NCBI GenBank assembly: GCA_964473045.1
Contig: CAYYMX010000058.1
Location: 1 to 9,035, forward strand
DNA length: 9,035 nucleotides
Source: CAYYMX01 sp964473045
GTDB lineage: Bacteria; Pseudomonadota; Alphaproteobacteria; Methylaequorales; Methylaequoraceae
Direction of reading: 5' to 3'
Shown here: positions 1-6,672 of the stretch, piece after piece
Layout of the letters: each line of letters begins with the position of its first letter
Numbering within the stretch: position 1 is the stretch's first letter
Translations under genes and position numbers: made by a program
Notes under the pieces: model-generated
Told to the model about the DNA's origin: nothing
The model's input: only the letters and a program-made list of their open reading frames with translations
Databases searched by the model: none

Positions 1-198
1 TACTATAGATACCTGACCTATACCTCTATGAGCAAAGAAGTTATTATTTTCGTATGTTACTATTCCAGTTGAATCTTGTCCTCTATGTTGCAAAGCGTGC
101 AAACCTAGTGCAGTTAATTCAGATGCATTTTTATTGTTATAAATACCAAAAATTGCACATTCATCTTGAGGTTTTTTATTTAAAAAAAAGTATTTCAC
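1..198 (-). CDS. purF: Amidophosphoribosyltransferase, N-terminal part (3' end outside window)
   Basis: PurF makes 5-phosphoribosylamine from PRPP and glutamine, the first committed step of purine synthesis, in the cytoplasm. I translated the minus strand by hand: 66 codons are open to the window edge. Residues 12-19 read DECAIFGI, the start of the Ntn-type glutaminase domain. Cys14 is the expected nucleophile, exposed after removal of a 13-residue propeptide. Residues 30-46 contain LGLHALQHRGQDSTGI, the conserved glutamine-site region, and HRGIGQVS follows at 57-64. The start is GTG at 198: it is the only usual start codon between the upstream in-frame stop at 237-235 and Cys14. It overlaps the cvpA stop by 4 nt (GTGA), so translation is probably coupled to cvpA; no good Shine-Dalgarno sequence is visible. 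The PRTase domain lies outside the window. Family motif usually reads ECGxFG; here it is ECAIFG. Confidence 0.96.
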   Translation of the reverse strand, partial: MKYFFLNKKPQDECAIFGIYNNKNASELTALGLHALQHRGQDSTGIVTYENNNFFAHRGIGQVSIV

Positions 199-845
199 TG
201 CTCTGAATTTTCTATTAAATAATCTAAGCTTTTTCTATCATTCTCATTATAAGTTTTATTTTTTTTATCAATGTGATTTTTCAATTTTAAGTGAGAATCA
301 ATGCTCTTTTCAAACAATTTATTGGATTTTTCATCAATTTCTCTTTTTAGTTTCTTAGAGTATTCACCTTTTGTATCCATTAGATCTAAAAATTTTGAGT
401 TGGTTATTAATACAATAAAATTAATTTTAGAGCTTTCAATCCATTTGATTTTATCCCCATCATAAAAATAATGAAATGAAAATAAACATAAACTTACTAA
501 AACATAACCTCTAATAGTCCCGAAAATAAACCCAAGGGTTCTATCTAACATGCCAACATCACTTTTTTTTATTGAATTAGAAAATTTTTTAGTAAAAAAA
601 GATAAAATAAATAATGACAAAATAAATACTAAAACATAAGAAGTAAAAGTTGAAATTATTACATTGTTTATTAATTTATTTAAAGAATTAATAAAATTTG
701 CAGCAAAAAAATATGAAGTCAGAAAAGAAGTGATCCAACTAGCTAGTGACAATAATTCTTGAGAAAACCCTCTAAAAAAAGCAAAGAAAGCTGAGAAGAG
801 AATTATAGCAAGAGCCGAAAAATCAAAAATAAGGTAAGTTTCCAA
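195..845 (-). CDS. cvpA: CvpA family membrane protein
   Basis: This is the CvpA family, inner-membrane proteins named for colicin V production in E. coli; the molecular role is still unsettled. The 216-residue product has about four hydrophobic segments in its first 125 residues. The family motif RGFSQELLSLASW is at 25-37, right after the first segment, and DRTLGFIFGTIRGY at 101-114 matches the second conserved block. Residues from about 140 onward form a charged, Lys-rich soluble tail that is weakly conserved in the family. The start is TTG at 845: no in-frame ATG exists before residue 99, and AGGA lies 6 nt upstream. The gene sits 13 nt after mlaF and overlaps purF by 4 nt. The cvpA-purF pairing is widespread in Proteobacteria and strongly supports both calls. 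Confidence 0.9.
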   Translation of the reverse strand: METYLIFDFSALAIILFSAFFAFFRGFSQELLSLASWITSFLTSYFFAANFINSLNKLINNVIISTFTSYVLVFILSLFILSFFTKKFSNSIKKSDVGMLDRTLGFIFGTIRGYVLVSLCLFSFHYFYDGDKIKWIESSKINFIVLITNSKFLDLMDTKGEYSKKLKREIDEKSNKLFEKSIDSHLKLKNHIDKKNKTYNENDRKSLDYLIENSEQ

Positions 846-851
846 AATTTT

Positions 852-855
852 TCCT
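852..855 (-). promoter_or_regulatory. Shine-Dalgarno site deciding the TTG start of cvpA
   Basis: The minus strand reads TTTAGGAAAAATT immediately before the TTG at 845, giving AGGA with a 6-nt spacer in the 13-nt mlaF-cvpA gap. This spacing supports the non-ATG start. Confidence 0.6.
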
Positions 856-858
856 AAA

Positions 859-1572
859 TTAAACTACTCCGTCAATAAATTTATTAAGTAGTAAGTTATT
901 AGTTTTTTTTATTGTTCTAGCCTCTCCATACCAAAGAATTTTTCCATCTCTGATAAAAGCAACATTGTCGGCAAATTCATAAACACTATCCATATCATGA
1001 GTAACTGTAATTGTAGTTATTTTTTTTTCTTCAACTAATTTTTTTATTAATTTGTTTATTTGTCTGGCAATAATTGGGTCGAGCCCAGTTGTTGGTTCAT
1101 CAAAAATTAAAACTTCTGGTTTTTTTAGAATTGCTCTAGCAATGCCAACTCTTTTTTGCATTCCTACTGAAAGGTCAGCAGGATATTGATCTAAAACTGA
1201 TTTATTAAGGGCAACGTCTTTAAGTATTTTGGTGAAATCATTTTGTTTTTTTGCCAATTTTAGATTCTCCCTAATGGTTAAACTGTCAAGTAATGCAGAG
1301 TTTTGAAATAGAATTCCATACTTTGAAATATAATTATTTTTTTCCTTATGATTAAGTTCCCTTACGTTGTTAATATTTTCATATGAGATTACCCCATGAT
1401 CATAATCAATCAATCCTATTATGCATCTTGTCAAAACTGATTTACCCGAGCCAGATTCGCCAATTATCGCTAAGGATTCAGATTCAAAAACTTTTAAATT
1501 AAGATCTTTTAAAACTTTTTTTTGTACAAAATTTTTTGATAAATTTTTGACGTTTATTTTTATTTTTTTCAT
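859..1572 (-). CDS. mlaF: Mla-type lipid transport ABC ATPase (MlaF)
   Basis: This is the cytoplasmic ATPase subunit of an MlaFE-type ABC system, which moves phospholipids between inner and outer membranes. The 237 residues contain Walker A GESGSGKS at 38-45, Q-loop Gln90, an ABC signature LSVGM at 134-138, Walker B VLIFDE at 154-159 followed by PTTGLDP, and H-loop His192. The signature has Val where LSGGM/Q is usual, but all catalytic residues are intact. The gene starts at an ATG overlapping the mlaE stop by 4 nt (ATGA), so the two are probably translationally coupled; no Shine-Dalgarno site is seen. The call as MlaF rather than another ABC ATPase rests mainly on the adjacent, unmistakable MlaE permease. 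The length is somewhat short of the roughly 270 residues of E. coli MlaF; the C-terminal tail is the shorter part. Confidence 0.93.
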   Translation of the reverse strand: MKKIKINVKNLSKNFVQKKVLKDLNLKVFESESLAIIGESGSGKSVLTRCIIGLIDYDHGVISYENINNVRELNHKEKNNYISKYGILFQNSALLDSLTIRENLKLAKKQNDFTKILKDVALNKSVLDQYPADLSVGMQKRVGIARAILKKPEVLIFDEPTTGLDPIIARQINKLIKKLVEEKKITTITVTHDMDSVYEFADNVAFIRDGKILWYGEARTIKKTNNLLLNKFIDGVV

Positions 1573-2366
1573 AGTTTGAAGAAAAAGGATGTAAGAATAT
1601 AGTTCATGATTAAAATTAATATAGATGATGAAACTACCGAATAAGTTGTTGATAATCCAACACCTTGAGCACCACCTTTTGCATTAAATCCATGGTAACA
1701 TCCCATAAAAGAGATTATAAATCCAAAAACACATGCTTTAACCAGTCCAGAAAAAACATCGATGAATTCAACAAAATTGTATGTATTTTGTAAATAAACA
1801 GTAGGATTAAAATCCAAGATCTTAGTGCAAATAAGATAGCCGCCAAGTACACCAATAATATCACCAATAAAAACTAAAAATGGTAAAGATAAGATTCCTG
1901 CAAAGATTCGTGGTGTGACCAGATAATTATAAGGATTAGTAGAGAGAGTTTTTAATGCATCTATTTGTTCAGTAACTTTCATTGTTCCAATTTCTGCAGC
2001 AATGGCTGCACCTGCCCTACCAGCAACCATTAACCCAGCTAAGACAGGAGATAATTCTCTAGTAATAGAAAGTACTACTACGTTAGGTATTGCACTTTCT
2101 GCCGAAAATCTAGAAAAACCTGTGTAAGATTGTAAGGCAAGAACCATACCTGTGAAAATTGAAGTAAGTCCAACAACTGGTAATGAGTTAAAACCAATTT
2201 TTATTAACTGATTAAAAAAAATATTTGAATAGAACTTTTCTGTTATCGAGAATCTTAAACATTCAAAAAAAAAATTAACTATCTTTCCAATAGAAAAAAA
2301 AAACTCAAAAATGAAATTTCCACATTTTCTAATTGATTCTAGAAAAGAATTTAAAAATTTTTCCAT
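1569..2366 (-). CDS. mlaE: Mla-type ABC transporter permease (MlaE)
   Basis: This is the inner-membrane permease of the Mla phospholipid transporter (YrbE/MlaE family), the partner of MlaF. Among 265 residues the diagnostic family block EIGTMKVTEQIDAL is at 125-138, preceded by RELSPVLAGLMVAGRAGAA at 103-121. A second conserved element, KGGAQGVGLSTTYSVV, is at 230-245. The first 45 residues form an aromatic-rich membrane-surface helix followed by about five membrane segments. The length matches E. coli MlaE (260 residues). The ATG at 2366 has no Shine-Dalgarno site, but a promoter-like pair ends only about 10 nt upstream, so its mRNA may be almost leaderless. It heads the run mlaE-mlaF-cvpA-purF. 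No mlaD, mlaC or mlaB is in the window; in many alphaproteobacteria these lie elsewhere. Confidence 0.96.
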   Translation of the reverse strand: MEKFLNSFLESIRKCGNFIFEFFFSIGKIVNFFFECLRFSITEKFYSNIFFNQLIKIGFNSLPVVGLTSIFTGMVLALQSYTGFSRFSAESAIPNVVVLSITRELSPVLAGLMVAGRAGAAIAAEIGTMKVTEQIDALKTLSTNPYNYLVTPRIFAGILSLPFLVFIGDIIGVLGGYLICTKILDFNPTVYLQNTYNFVEFIDVFSGLVKACVFGFIISFMGCYHGFNAKGGAQGVGLSTTYSVVSSSILILIMNYILTSFFFKL

Positions 2367-2375
2367 AGACTAGCC

Positions 2376-2404
2376 AATATAAATTTTTTTTACTCTATTA
2401 CCAA
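2376..2404 (-). promoter_or_regulatory. Candidate sigma-70 promoter for mlaE-mlaF-cvpA-purF
   Basis: In the 66-bp dnaB-mlaE gap the minus strand has TTGGTA (2404-2399, 4/6 to the -35 consensus), a 17-nt spacer, then TATATT (2381-2376, 5/6 to the -10 consensus). The predicted transcription start is near 2369, only about 3 nt before the mlaE ATG. In such an AT-rich genome chance matches are common, so this is a prediction only. Confidence 0.4.
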
Positions 2405-2432
2405 CATTATTTTCTTCTAAAATTAGAAAAAA

Positions 2433-3914
2433 TTATTCAGTAAAAGCTGGTGAGTGGGCTAAATCAGAAAATTTTGTTGATGAACCACTAAAATGGAGTT
2501 TAACTTTTGAAATTGGTCCATGTCTGTGCTTGGCTATTATTGCTTCAGCAATATTATGAACTTCATCCATTTTAGCAGTCCACATGGAATGTTTTTCAGT
2601 ACCTTCAGGAGGTTCAGTTCTAGCCAAATAGTATTCTTCTCTATACAAAAATACAACCAAGTCAGCATCTTGTTCAATTGCACCTGATTCTCGCAAATCA
2701 GAGAGTTGTGGTCTTTTTTCTTCTCTATCTTCAACTTTTCTAGAAAGTTGTGACAAGGCTATGACTGGAATATTTAGCTCTTTTGCTATAGCTTTTAGCC
2801 CTCTAGTTATATCTGATATTTCTTTCACTCTGTTATCATTATTATTTTTTGATTCGCTATTTATTAGTTGAAGATAGTCAACTATTAATAAATCTAACCC
2901 CTGTTTTCTTTTTAATCTTCTAGCACGTGTCCTAATAGAAGATATATTTAATGCCGGAGAATCATCAATAAACAGAGATAACTTTTTTAATTTTTCACTT
3001 GCTAAAATTAATTTGTTAAAATCTGATTTTGAAAGATTTCCAGTTCTTATGTTTTCTGAAGAAATCGTTGAAATTTCAGACATTATTCTTGTTGCGAGTT
3101 GTTCTGAAGACATTTCTAAAGAAAAGAATAAAACATTTTTTTCTTTTTTACTTAAATTTTTTTTTGTGCCATTAGCTATATTATGAGCAATGTTTGTTGC
3201 AAAAGCAGTTTTACCCATAGAAGGCCTACCTGCAATTATGACTAGATCTGATCTGTGAAGGCCACCTATTTTTTTATCAAAATCACTTAAGCCAGTTTTG
3301 ATACCTAAAACTGCATCACTTTTTTTAAATGCTTTCTCTGCATTGTCAAGTGCTTCTAATAAGATATTGTTAAATTCTTGAGGGCCAGAAAGAATTTCCC
3401 CTTCAACTGTAAGATTAAATAGGCTTTTTTCTGTCTCTTCTATTAGATCATTATGGTTTTTCTCATCTACTTTAATGTATGAATCATTTACCAAATTAGT
3501 TCCTAATTCTATTAATTTTCTCCTTATAGATAATTCATGAATTAGTTCACCGTATTGTCTTGAATTTATGATGCTTATAGAATTTTCACAAATTTTTAAT
3601 AAGTATCCAATACCACCTTCATTGACAAAGTCTTCATCGTTTTCAAGTATAACCTTTAAAGTGTTAACATCTGCTACCTGATCATTACTAATTAATTTTT
3701 TTAAAGCTTTAAAAATACTAGAGTTGAGCTTGGTTGAAAAATCTTCTGGGTATAGAAAATCTTCAATTTTTTCAAATGCTTGATTATTTGAGAGGATGGC
3801 ACCTAGTAATGCTTGTTCAGCTTCATGATTTGTAGGAGGGGCTCTTCGTATACTTTCAATTTCACTTTTTAAGACTGTAGTTAGGTTCTTAGATTTATAA
3901 TCATTTGACAACAT
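2433..3914 (-). CDS. dnaB: Replicative DNA helicase DnaB
   Basis: DnaB is the hexameric 5'-3' helicase that unwinds the replication fork and recruits primase. From the ATG at 3914 the protein is 493 residues. An N-terminal domain (about 25-130) has the DnaB-typical NHEAEQALLGAIL. It is followed by a linker and the RecA-like domain: Walker A GRPSMGKT at 229-236, SLEM with the catalytic Glu at 265-268, Walker B LLIVDYLQL at 342-350, ALSQLSR at 386-392 with RPQLSDLRESGAIEQDAD after it, and the basic motif KHRHGP at 462-467. The length is normal, with no intein or break. A TTG two codons upstream (3920) would give 495 residues; ATG is preferred on codon grounds, since neither has a Shine-Dalgarno site. 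The position downstream of rplI is the usual alphaproteobacterial one, except that an exchanger gene lies in between. Confidence 0.98.
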   Translation of the reverse strand: MLSNDYKSKNLTTVLKSEIESIRRAPPTNHEAEQALLGAILSNNQAFEKIEDFLYPEDFSTKLNSSIFKALKKLISNDQVADVNTLKVILENDEDFVNEGGIGYLLKICENSISIINSRQYGELIHELSIRRKLIELGTNLVNDSYIKVDEKNHNDLIEETEKSLFNLTVEGEILSGPQEFNNILLEALDNAEKAFKKSDAVLGIKTGLSDFDKKIGGLHRSDLVIIAGRPSMGKTAFATNIAHNIANGTKKNLSKKEKNVLFFSLEMSSEQLATRIMSEISTISSENIRTGNLSKSDFNKLILASEKLKKLSLFIDDSPALNISSIRTRARRLKRKQGLDLLIVDYLQLINSESKNNNDNRVKEISDITRGLKAIAKELNIPVIALSQLSRKVEDREEKRPQLSDLRESGAIEQDADLVVFLYREEYYLARTEPPEGTEKHSMWTAKMDEVHNIAEAIIAKHRHGPISKVKLHFSGSSTKFSDLAHSPAFTE

Positions 3915-3930
3915 GGGCAAATAGTAGCAA

Positions 3931-3936
3931 ATTATA
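3931..3936 (-). promoter_or_regulatory. Candidate -10 element for dnaB
   Basis: The minus strand carries a perfect TATAAT (3936-3931) in the 77-bp gap between the exchanger gene and the dnaB ATG. No good -35 lies at 16-18 nt; TTAACA (3966-3961) is 24 nt away, which is too far. Transcription would begin near 3924, about 10 nt before the ATG at 3914, so the leader would be very short. Confidence 0.35.
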
Positions 3937-3991
3937 AATTTAAAGCACTAGTTTTTTGCCTGTTAATTAGGTGGATAACGTGTAAAACTTT

Positions 3992-4954
3992 TTAAAAAAA
4001 GTTTTTTGAGTACAAGTTAATTAAATATAGTGAATAAACTGATAGTAAAATAAAGGAAATCCATTTGTTTATGACAAGTTTTCTTTGGCTGAAAATAAAA
4101 AATATAAAAATACAGATGAATAGAAAAAGTACTTCAGAAAAAAGTTCCACTTTATTGTAAGAGAAAAAACCAAAAAAACTAGCTAAACCAAGTATTAGAA
4201 GAAGATTATATATATTTGATCCAATAATATTTCCAATTATTAAGTTTGTTCTTCCTCTTTTTATTGCAGCAATTCCAGTTGCTACTTCAGGCAAAGAAGT
4301 GCCTATAGAGATTACAGTTAAGCCAAGAAAAGAGTCTGTTATGCCGTAGTATTCAGAAATTTTAATTGAGGATTCTACAGTTAAATCGGCACCTACAAGT
4401 GTTACCAAAATAGACAAAATTGTTATAGGCAAACCATACATTAGTGGTTTTTCATAAGATATTCTTGAAAGAAAATTACTTTCTATTTCAATCTCTTCCA
4501 CACCCTTTCTTTTTGCACCTTTAAAATTTGAAATTAAATAAAGAAAGAATAAGAGAATAAAAATAGCTCCAAAAATATAGTTAAATCTCGAAAACCAAAA
4601 AATTAAAAAAAATAATAAATGAATGGATAGATGAAAAATATTATCAAATTTTGGTATTTTATTTACAGTTATGTTTTTGAAAAAACCACAGAAACCTAAA
4701 ATTAATAGCAAGTTTGCAATGTTTGATCCAATAACGTTACCAATAGATAAGTCAGGAGCTTCATTAACTACTGCTTCAATGGAAACAAAAAGTTCTGAAA
4801 GTGATGTTCCAAAACCTATTATAACTATTCCGATAACTAGTTCTGACAAATTATATTTTTTTCCTAAAGATATGGCGCTAGAAATTAAGATATCAGCACC
4901 TTTTACAACTAAATATAGTCCAAGTAAAAGAACTATGAATTGAATTAATAACAT
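3992..4954 (-). CDS. Calcium/sodium antiporter, CaCA family (YrbG-like)
   Basis: This is an inner-membrane cation antiporter of the Ca2+:cation antiporter superfamily, closest in architecture to bacterial YrbG/NCX-type exchangers. The 320-residue protein has about ten hydrophobic segments arranged as two inverted repeats. Each repeat carries the ion-binding alpha motifs: GFGTSLSEL at 47-55 with GNVIGSN at 72-78, and GTSLPE at 208-213 with GNIIGSN at 231-237. The acidic residues Glu54 and Glu213 that line the ion path are present. A charged loop (about 144-160, RKGVEEIEIE) separates the halves. Exact ions transported cannot be read from sequence. It follows rplI by 29 nt on the same strand and lacks a Shine-Dalgarno site. 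It sits between rplI and dnaB, which I do not recall as its usual neighbourhood. Confidence 0.93.
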   Translation of the reverse strand: MLLIQFIVLLLGLYLVVKGADILISSAISLGKKYNLSELVIGIVIIGFGTSLSELFVSIEAVVNEAPDLSIGNVIGSNIANLLLILGFCGFFKNITVNKIPKFDNIFHLSIHLLFFLIFWFSRFNYIFGAIFILLFFLYLISNFKGAKRKGVEEIEIESNFLSRISYEKPLMYGLPITILSILVTLVGADLTVESSIKISEYYGITDSFLGLTVISIGTSLPEVATGIAAIKRGRTNLIIGNIIGSNIYNLLLILGLASFFGFFSYNKVELFSEVLFLFICIFIFFIFSQRKLVINKWISFILLSVYSLYLINLYSKNFF

Positions 4955-4983
4955 TAAAAAAAAGACAAATTATGCAAATTCAC

Positions 4984-5715
4984 TTAGGGACTCGATTTGA
5001 TTTTGTCAGATTTAGCTGTAGTTTTTTTTGATAATTCCTCTTTTGGTTTAGATTTAGTCTTATCAACTTTTGCATTATCTTTGCTAATGTTTGGTTCTTT
5101 GTTTTTGATTTTTTTTAGTTCTTCAGTATTTTCATTCGTAGTTTTTTGGTTAGAAATAACCTTTGGACTTAAATCTTTTTTTTCCTTTTCATGCTTTTTA
5201 GTGTTTTTTTCTTTGCTGATTGAAATGTTTTTCTTAACTTTTTCTTCTTCTTGTTGAAATTTTGCATTTTCTTTAGAAGTGGCAACATTCAATTTTAGAT
5301 TACATATTACATCAGCATGTAGCTTAATATTAATCTCAAAAATCCCAATTTTTTTAATAGCAGAGTGAAGATTAATATTTGAAGGCTTGATGTCTATTTT
5401 TTTTTCCTTAAAATAATTTGAGATATCTCTAGGGCTAACTGAGCCATAAAGTTGGCCATTCTCACTTGCATTTCTTATAAAAATTATTTCTTTATCTGCA
5501 ATGTTTCTTAAGACATTTTTAGCCTCTGCAATTACCTTGTCGTTCTTTTCTATTAAATCAGATTTAATCTTGGCAAAATATTCTTTATTTTCCTTATTGG
5601 CTCTAAGTGCTTTGTTGTAGGGAATAAGGAAGTTTCTAGCAAAGCCGTTTTTAACCTTTACTACATCCCCAATCTTTCCAAGTCTATCAAAACTTTCAAG
5701 TAATATTACTTCCAT
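4984..5715 (-). CDS. rplI: 50S ribosomal protein L9 with long Lys-rich C-terminal extension
   Basis: L9 binds 23S rRNA at the base of the L1 stalk and reaches out from the 50S subunit. The N-terminal domain is clear: MEVILLESFDRLGKIGDVV at 1-19, then VKNGFARNFLIPYNKA at 21-36, matching the L9 signature. The connecting helix spans about 41-75 and the C-terminal domain about 76-146, including SENGQLYGSVSPRDI. Residues 147-243 are an extra 97-residue tail with 29 Lys plus many Glu, Ser, Thr and Asn and almost no hydrophobics, most likely disordered. E. coli L9 is about 149 residues. Its ATG directly abuts the stop of the DUF2232 gene (TAAATG), with GGAG 8 nt upstream. The tail keeps an intact frame to the stop, so it is unlikely to be a frameshift artefact. 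Confidence 0.97.
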   Translation of the reverse strand: MEVILLESFDRLGKIGDVVKVKNGFARNFLIPYNKALRANKENKEYFAKIKSDLIEKNDKVIAEAKNVLRNIADKEIIFIRNASENGQLYGSVSPRDISNYFKEKKIDIKPSNINLHSAIKKIGIFEINIKLHADVICNLKLNVATSKENAKFQQEEEKVKKNISISKEKNTKKHEKEKKDLSPKVISNQKTTNENTEELKKIKNKEPNISKDNAKVDKTKSKPKEELSKKTTAKSDKIKSSP

Positions 5716-6669
5716 TTATCTTTCTCCGCTTGAAAAACCATCAAAAACATACTTAGCATTTCTAATAAAACCAACAAAAAAAACTAATAAAATCAGAAGA
5801 TACCCTAAAAATATAAAAAGTAAAAATATTATTAATATTTTTAAATTAGAATTTATTTTTATCTTTTTTTGTGAAGAGATAAGGAAAACAATTCCGTCAA
5901 GAAAATAAATAAATGAAAAAAAAAGTGTTAAGTTTAAAAAATAGTATTTTAAGTCATTTTGAAAAATTGAAGAGATTAAAAAAAAGAAAATAAATACCCA
6001 AAAATACCAATTTGGAATTTTAAATTTGTAAAAAGAAAGAAAATAAGAGCTATGAAGTTTTAGTTTGCTGATAAGATATTTTGCAAAAAAATAATTTGAA
6101 ATTATTGCTATTTGAATGAATATCAGATTTATCGATGGTAGAAGTTTTAGAATATTTCTAATAAGATAGTTAATATCAATTTTTTCATAAAAACTTGAAT
6201 CTTTTATTGTGTAAGAAAATATTTCAGCTATTTCAGCTGTATTTTTAGTAAAATTAAACTCTGAAAAAAAGAAAAATAGGAATACAACTAACAAGCATGA
6301 TAATGGCAACATATAATAGGAAAGTGTTTCACCTGTGGACATTTTTTTCTTTTCTTGACAAAATTTTATAAACCCCAAAAAAAGTAAAACCAGAAAAGAT
6401 ACTAAAATTTGGCTAATTATTAATTTTGAAGAAATAAAACTATTTTTTATAAAAAAATCTGAAGAATTTATTAAAAAAAAAAAACAAAAGGATAAAGTTA
6501 TACTGTAAATACTCTGTTTAAAACTAATAACAATTGTGGCTAAAAGAAGTGGCAAAGTATTTAATATAGAATAAAATTGTGGAGAAATTCTAAAAAAGAG
6601 CAATTCTAGTATTACAATGAGTAATGATGCGTAGAGAGTGATTTCTATTTTATCTCTACCTAACCTCAT
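5716..6669 (-). CDS. DUF2232-like polytopic membrane protein of the ribosomal operon
   Basis: The function is unknown. The 317-residue product is almost entirely hydrophobic, with roughly eight membrane segments (first at about 10-27, last at about 276-302), few charges, and a short soluble end RNAKYVFDGFSSGER. The family call rests on position, since DUF2232 proteins sit between rpsR and rplI in many alphaproteobacteria. It also rests on overall layout, including a Pro-Asn-Trp (PNW) at 219-221 at the head of a membrane segment and a Gly-then-aromatic C-terminus. I cannot confirm it with a profile search. The ATG at 6669 is 3 nt after the rpsR stop. The last codons encode SGER and contain the L9 Shine-Dalgarno sequence, so the gene is embedded in ribosomal-protein translation. 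It contains a run of twelve T residues in the coding strand. Confidence 0.75.
   Translation of the reverse strand: MRLGRDKIEITLYASLLIVILELLFFRISPQFYSILNTLPLLLATIVISFKQSIYSITLSFCFFFLINSSDFFIKNSFISSKLIISQILVSFLVLLFLGFIKFCQEKKKMSTGETLSYYMLPLSCLLVVFLFFFFSEFNFTKNTAEIAEIFSYTIKDSSFYEKIDINYLIRNILKLLPSINLIFIQIAIISNYFFAKYLISKLKLHSSYFLSFYKFKIPNWYFWVFIFFFLISSIFQNDLKYYFLNLTLFFSFIYFLDGIVFLISSQKKIKINSNLKILIIFLLFIFLGYLLILLVFFVGFIRNAKYVFDGFSSGER
5724..5727 (-). promoter_or_regulatory. Shine-Dalgarno site of rplI, inside the end of the DUF2232 gene
   Basis: The minus strand reads GCGGAGAAAGATAAATG: GGAG lies 8 nt before the rplI ATG, within the final codons and ahead of the TAA of the upstream gene. Ribosomes finishing that gene stop exactly where L9 starts. 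Confidence 0.75.
6473..6484. repeat. A12/T12 homopolymer tract in coding sequence
   Basis: There are twelve consecutive A on the plus strand (T on the coding strand), encoding the Cys-Phe-Phe-Phe-Leu part of a membrane segment of the DUF2232-like protein. It is the longest single-base run I noticed in the window. The frame is open as given. Confidence 0.9.
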
Positions 6670-6672
6670 TAA

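Noticed and set aside
2537..2734. Open frame inside dnaB on the same strand in another frame
   Set aside because: It is fully contained in the conserved helicase core of dnaB and has no recognisable features.
3984..4005. Perfect AT-rich inverted repeat (AAAACTTTTT ... AAAAAGTTTT) across the exchanger stop codon, as a terminator
   Set aside because: The stem has a single G-C pair and no T-run follows on the transcribed strand, so it is weak. Such palindromes are expected in this base composition.
4671..4943. Open frame on the plus strand opposite the exchanger gene (90 codons)
   Set aside because: It lies entirely antisense to a well-conserved CaCA gene and its translation shows no family features.
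4997..5257. Open frame on the plus strand opposite the L9 tail (86 codons, Phe/Ser/Leu-rich)
   Set aside because: It is the complement of the Lys/Glu-rich L9 extension: AAA/GAA codons read as TTT/TTC. It only looks like a membrane protein for that reason.
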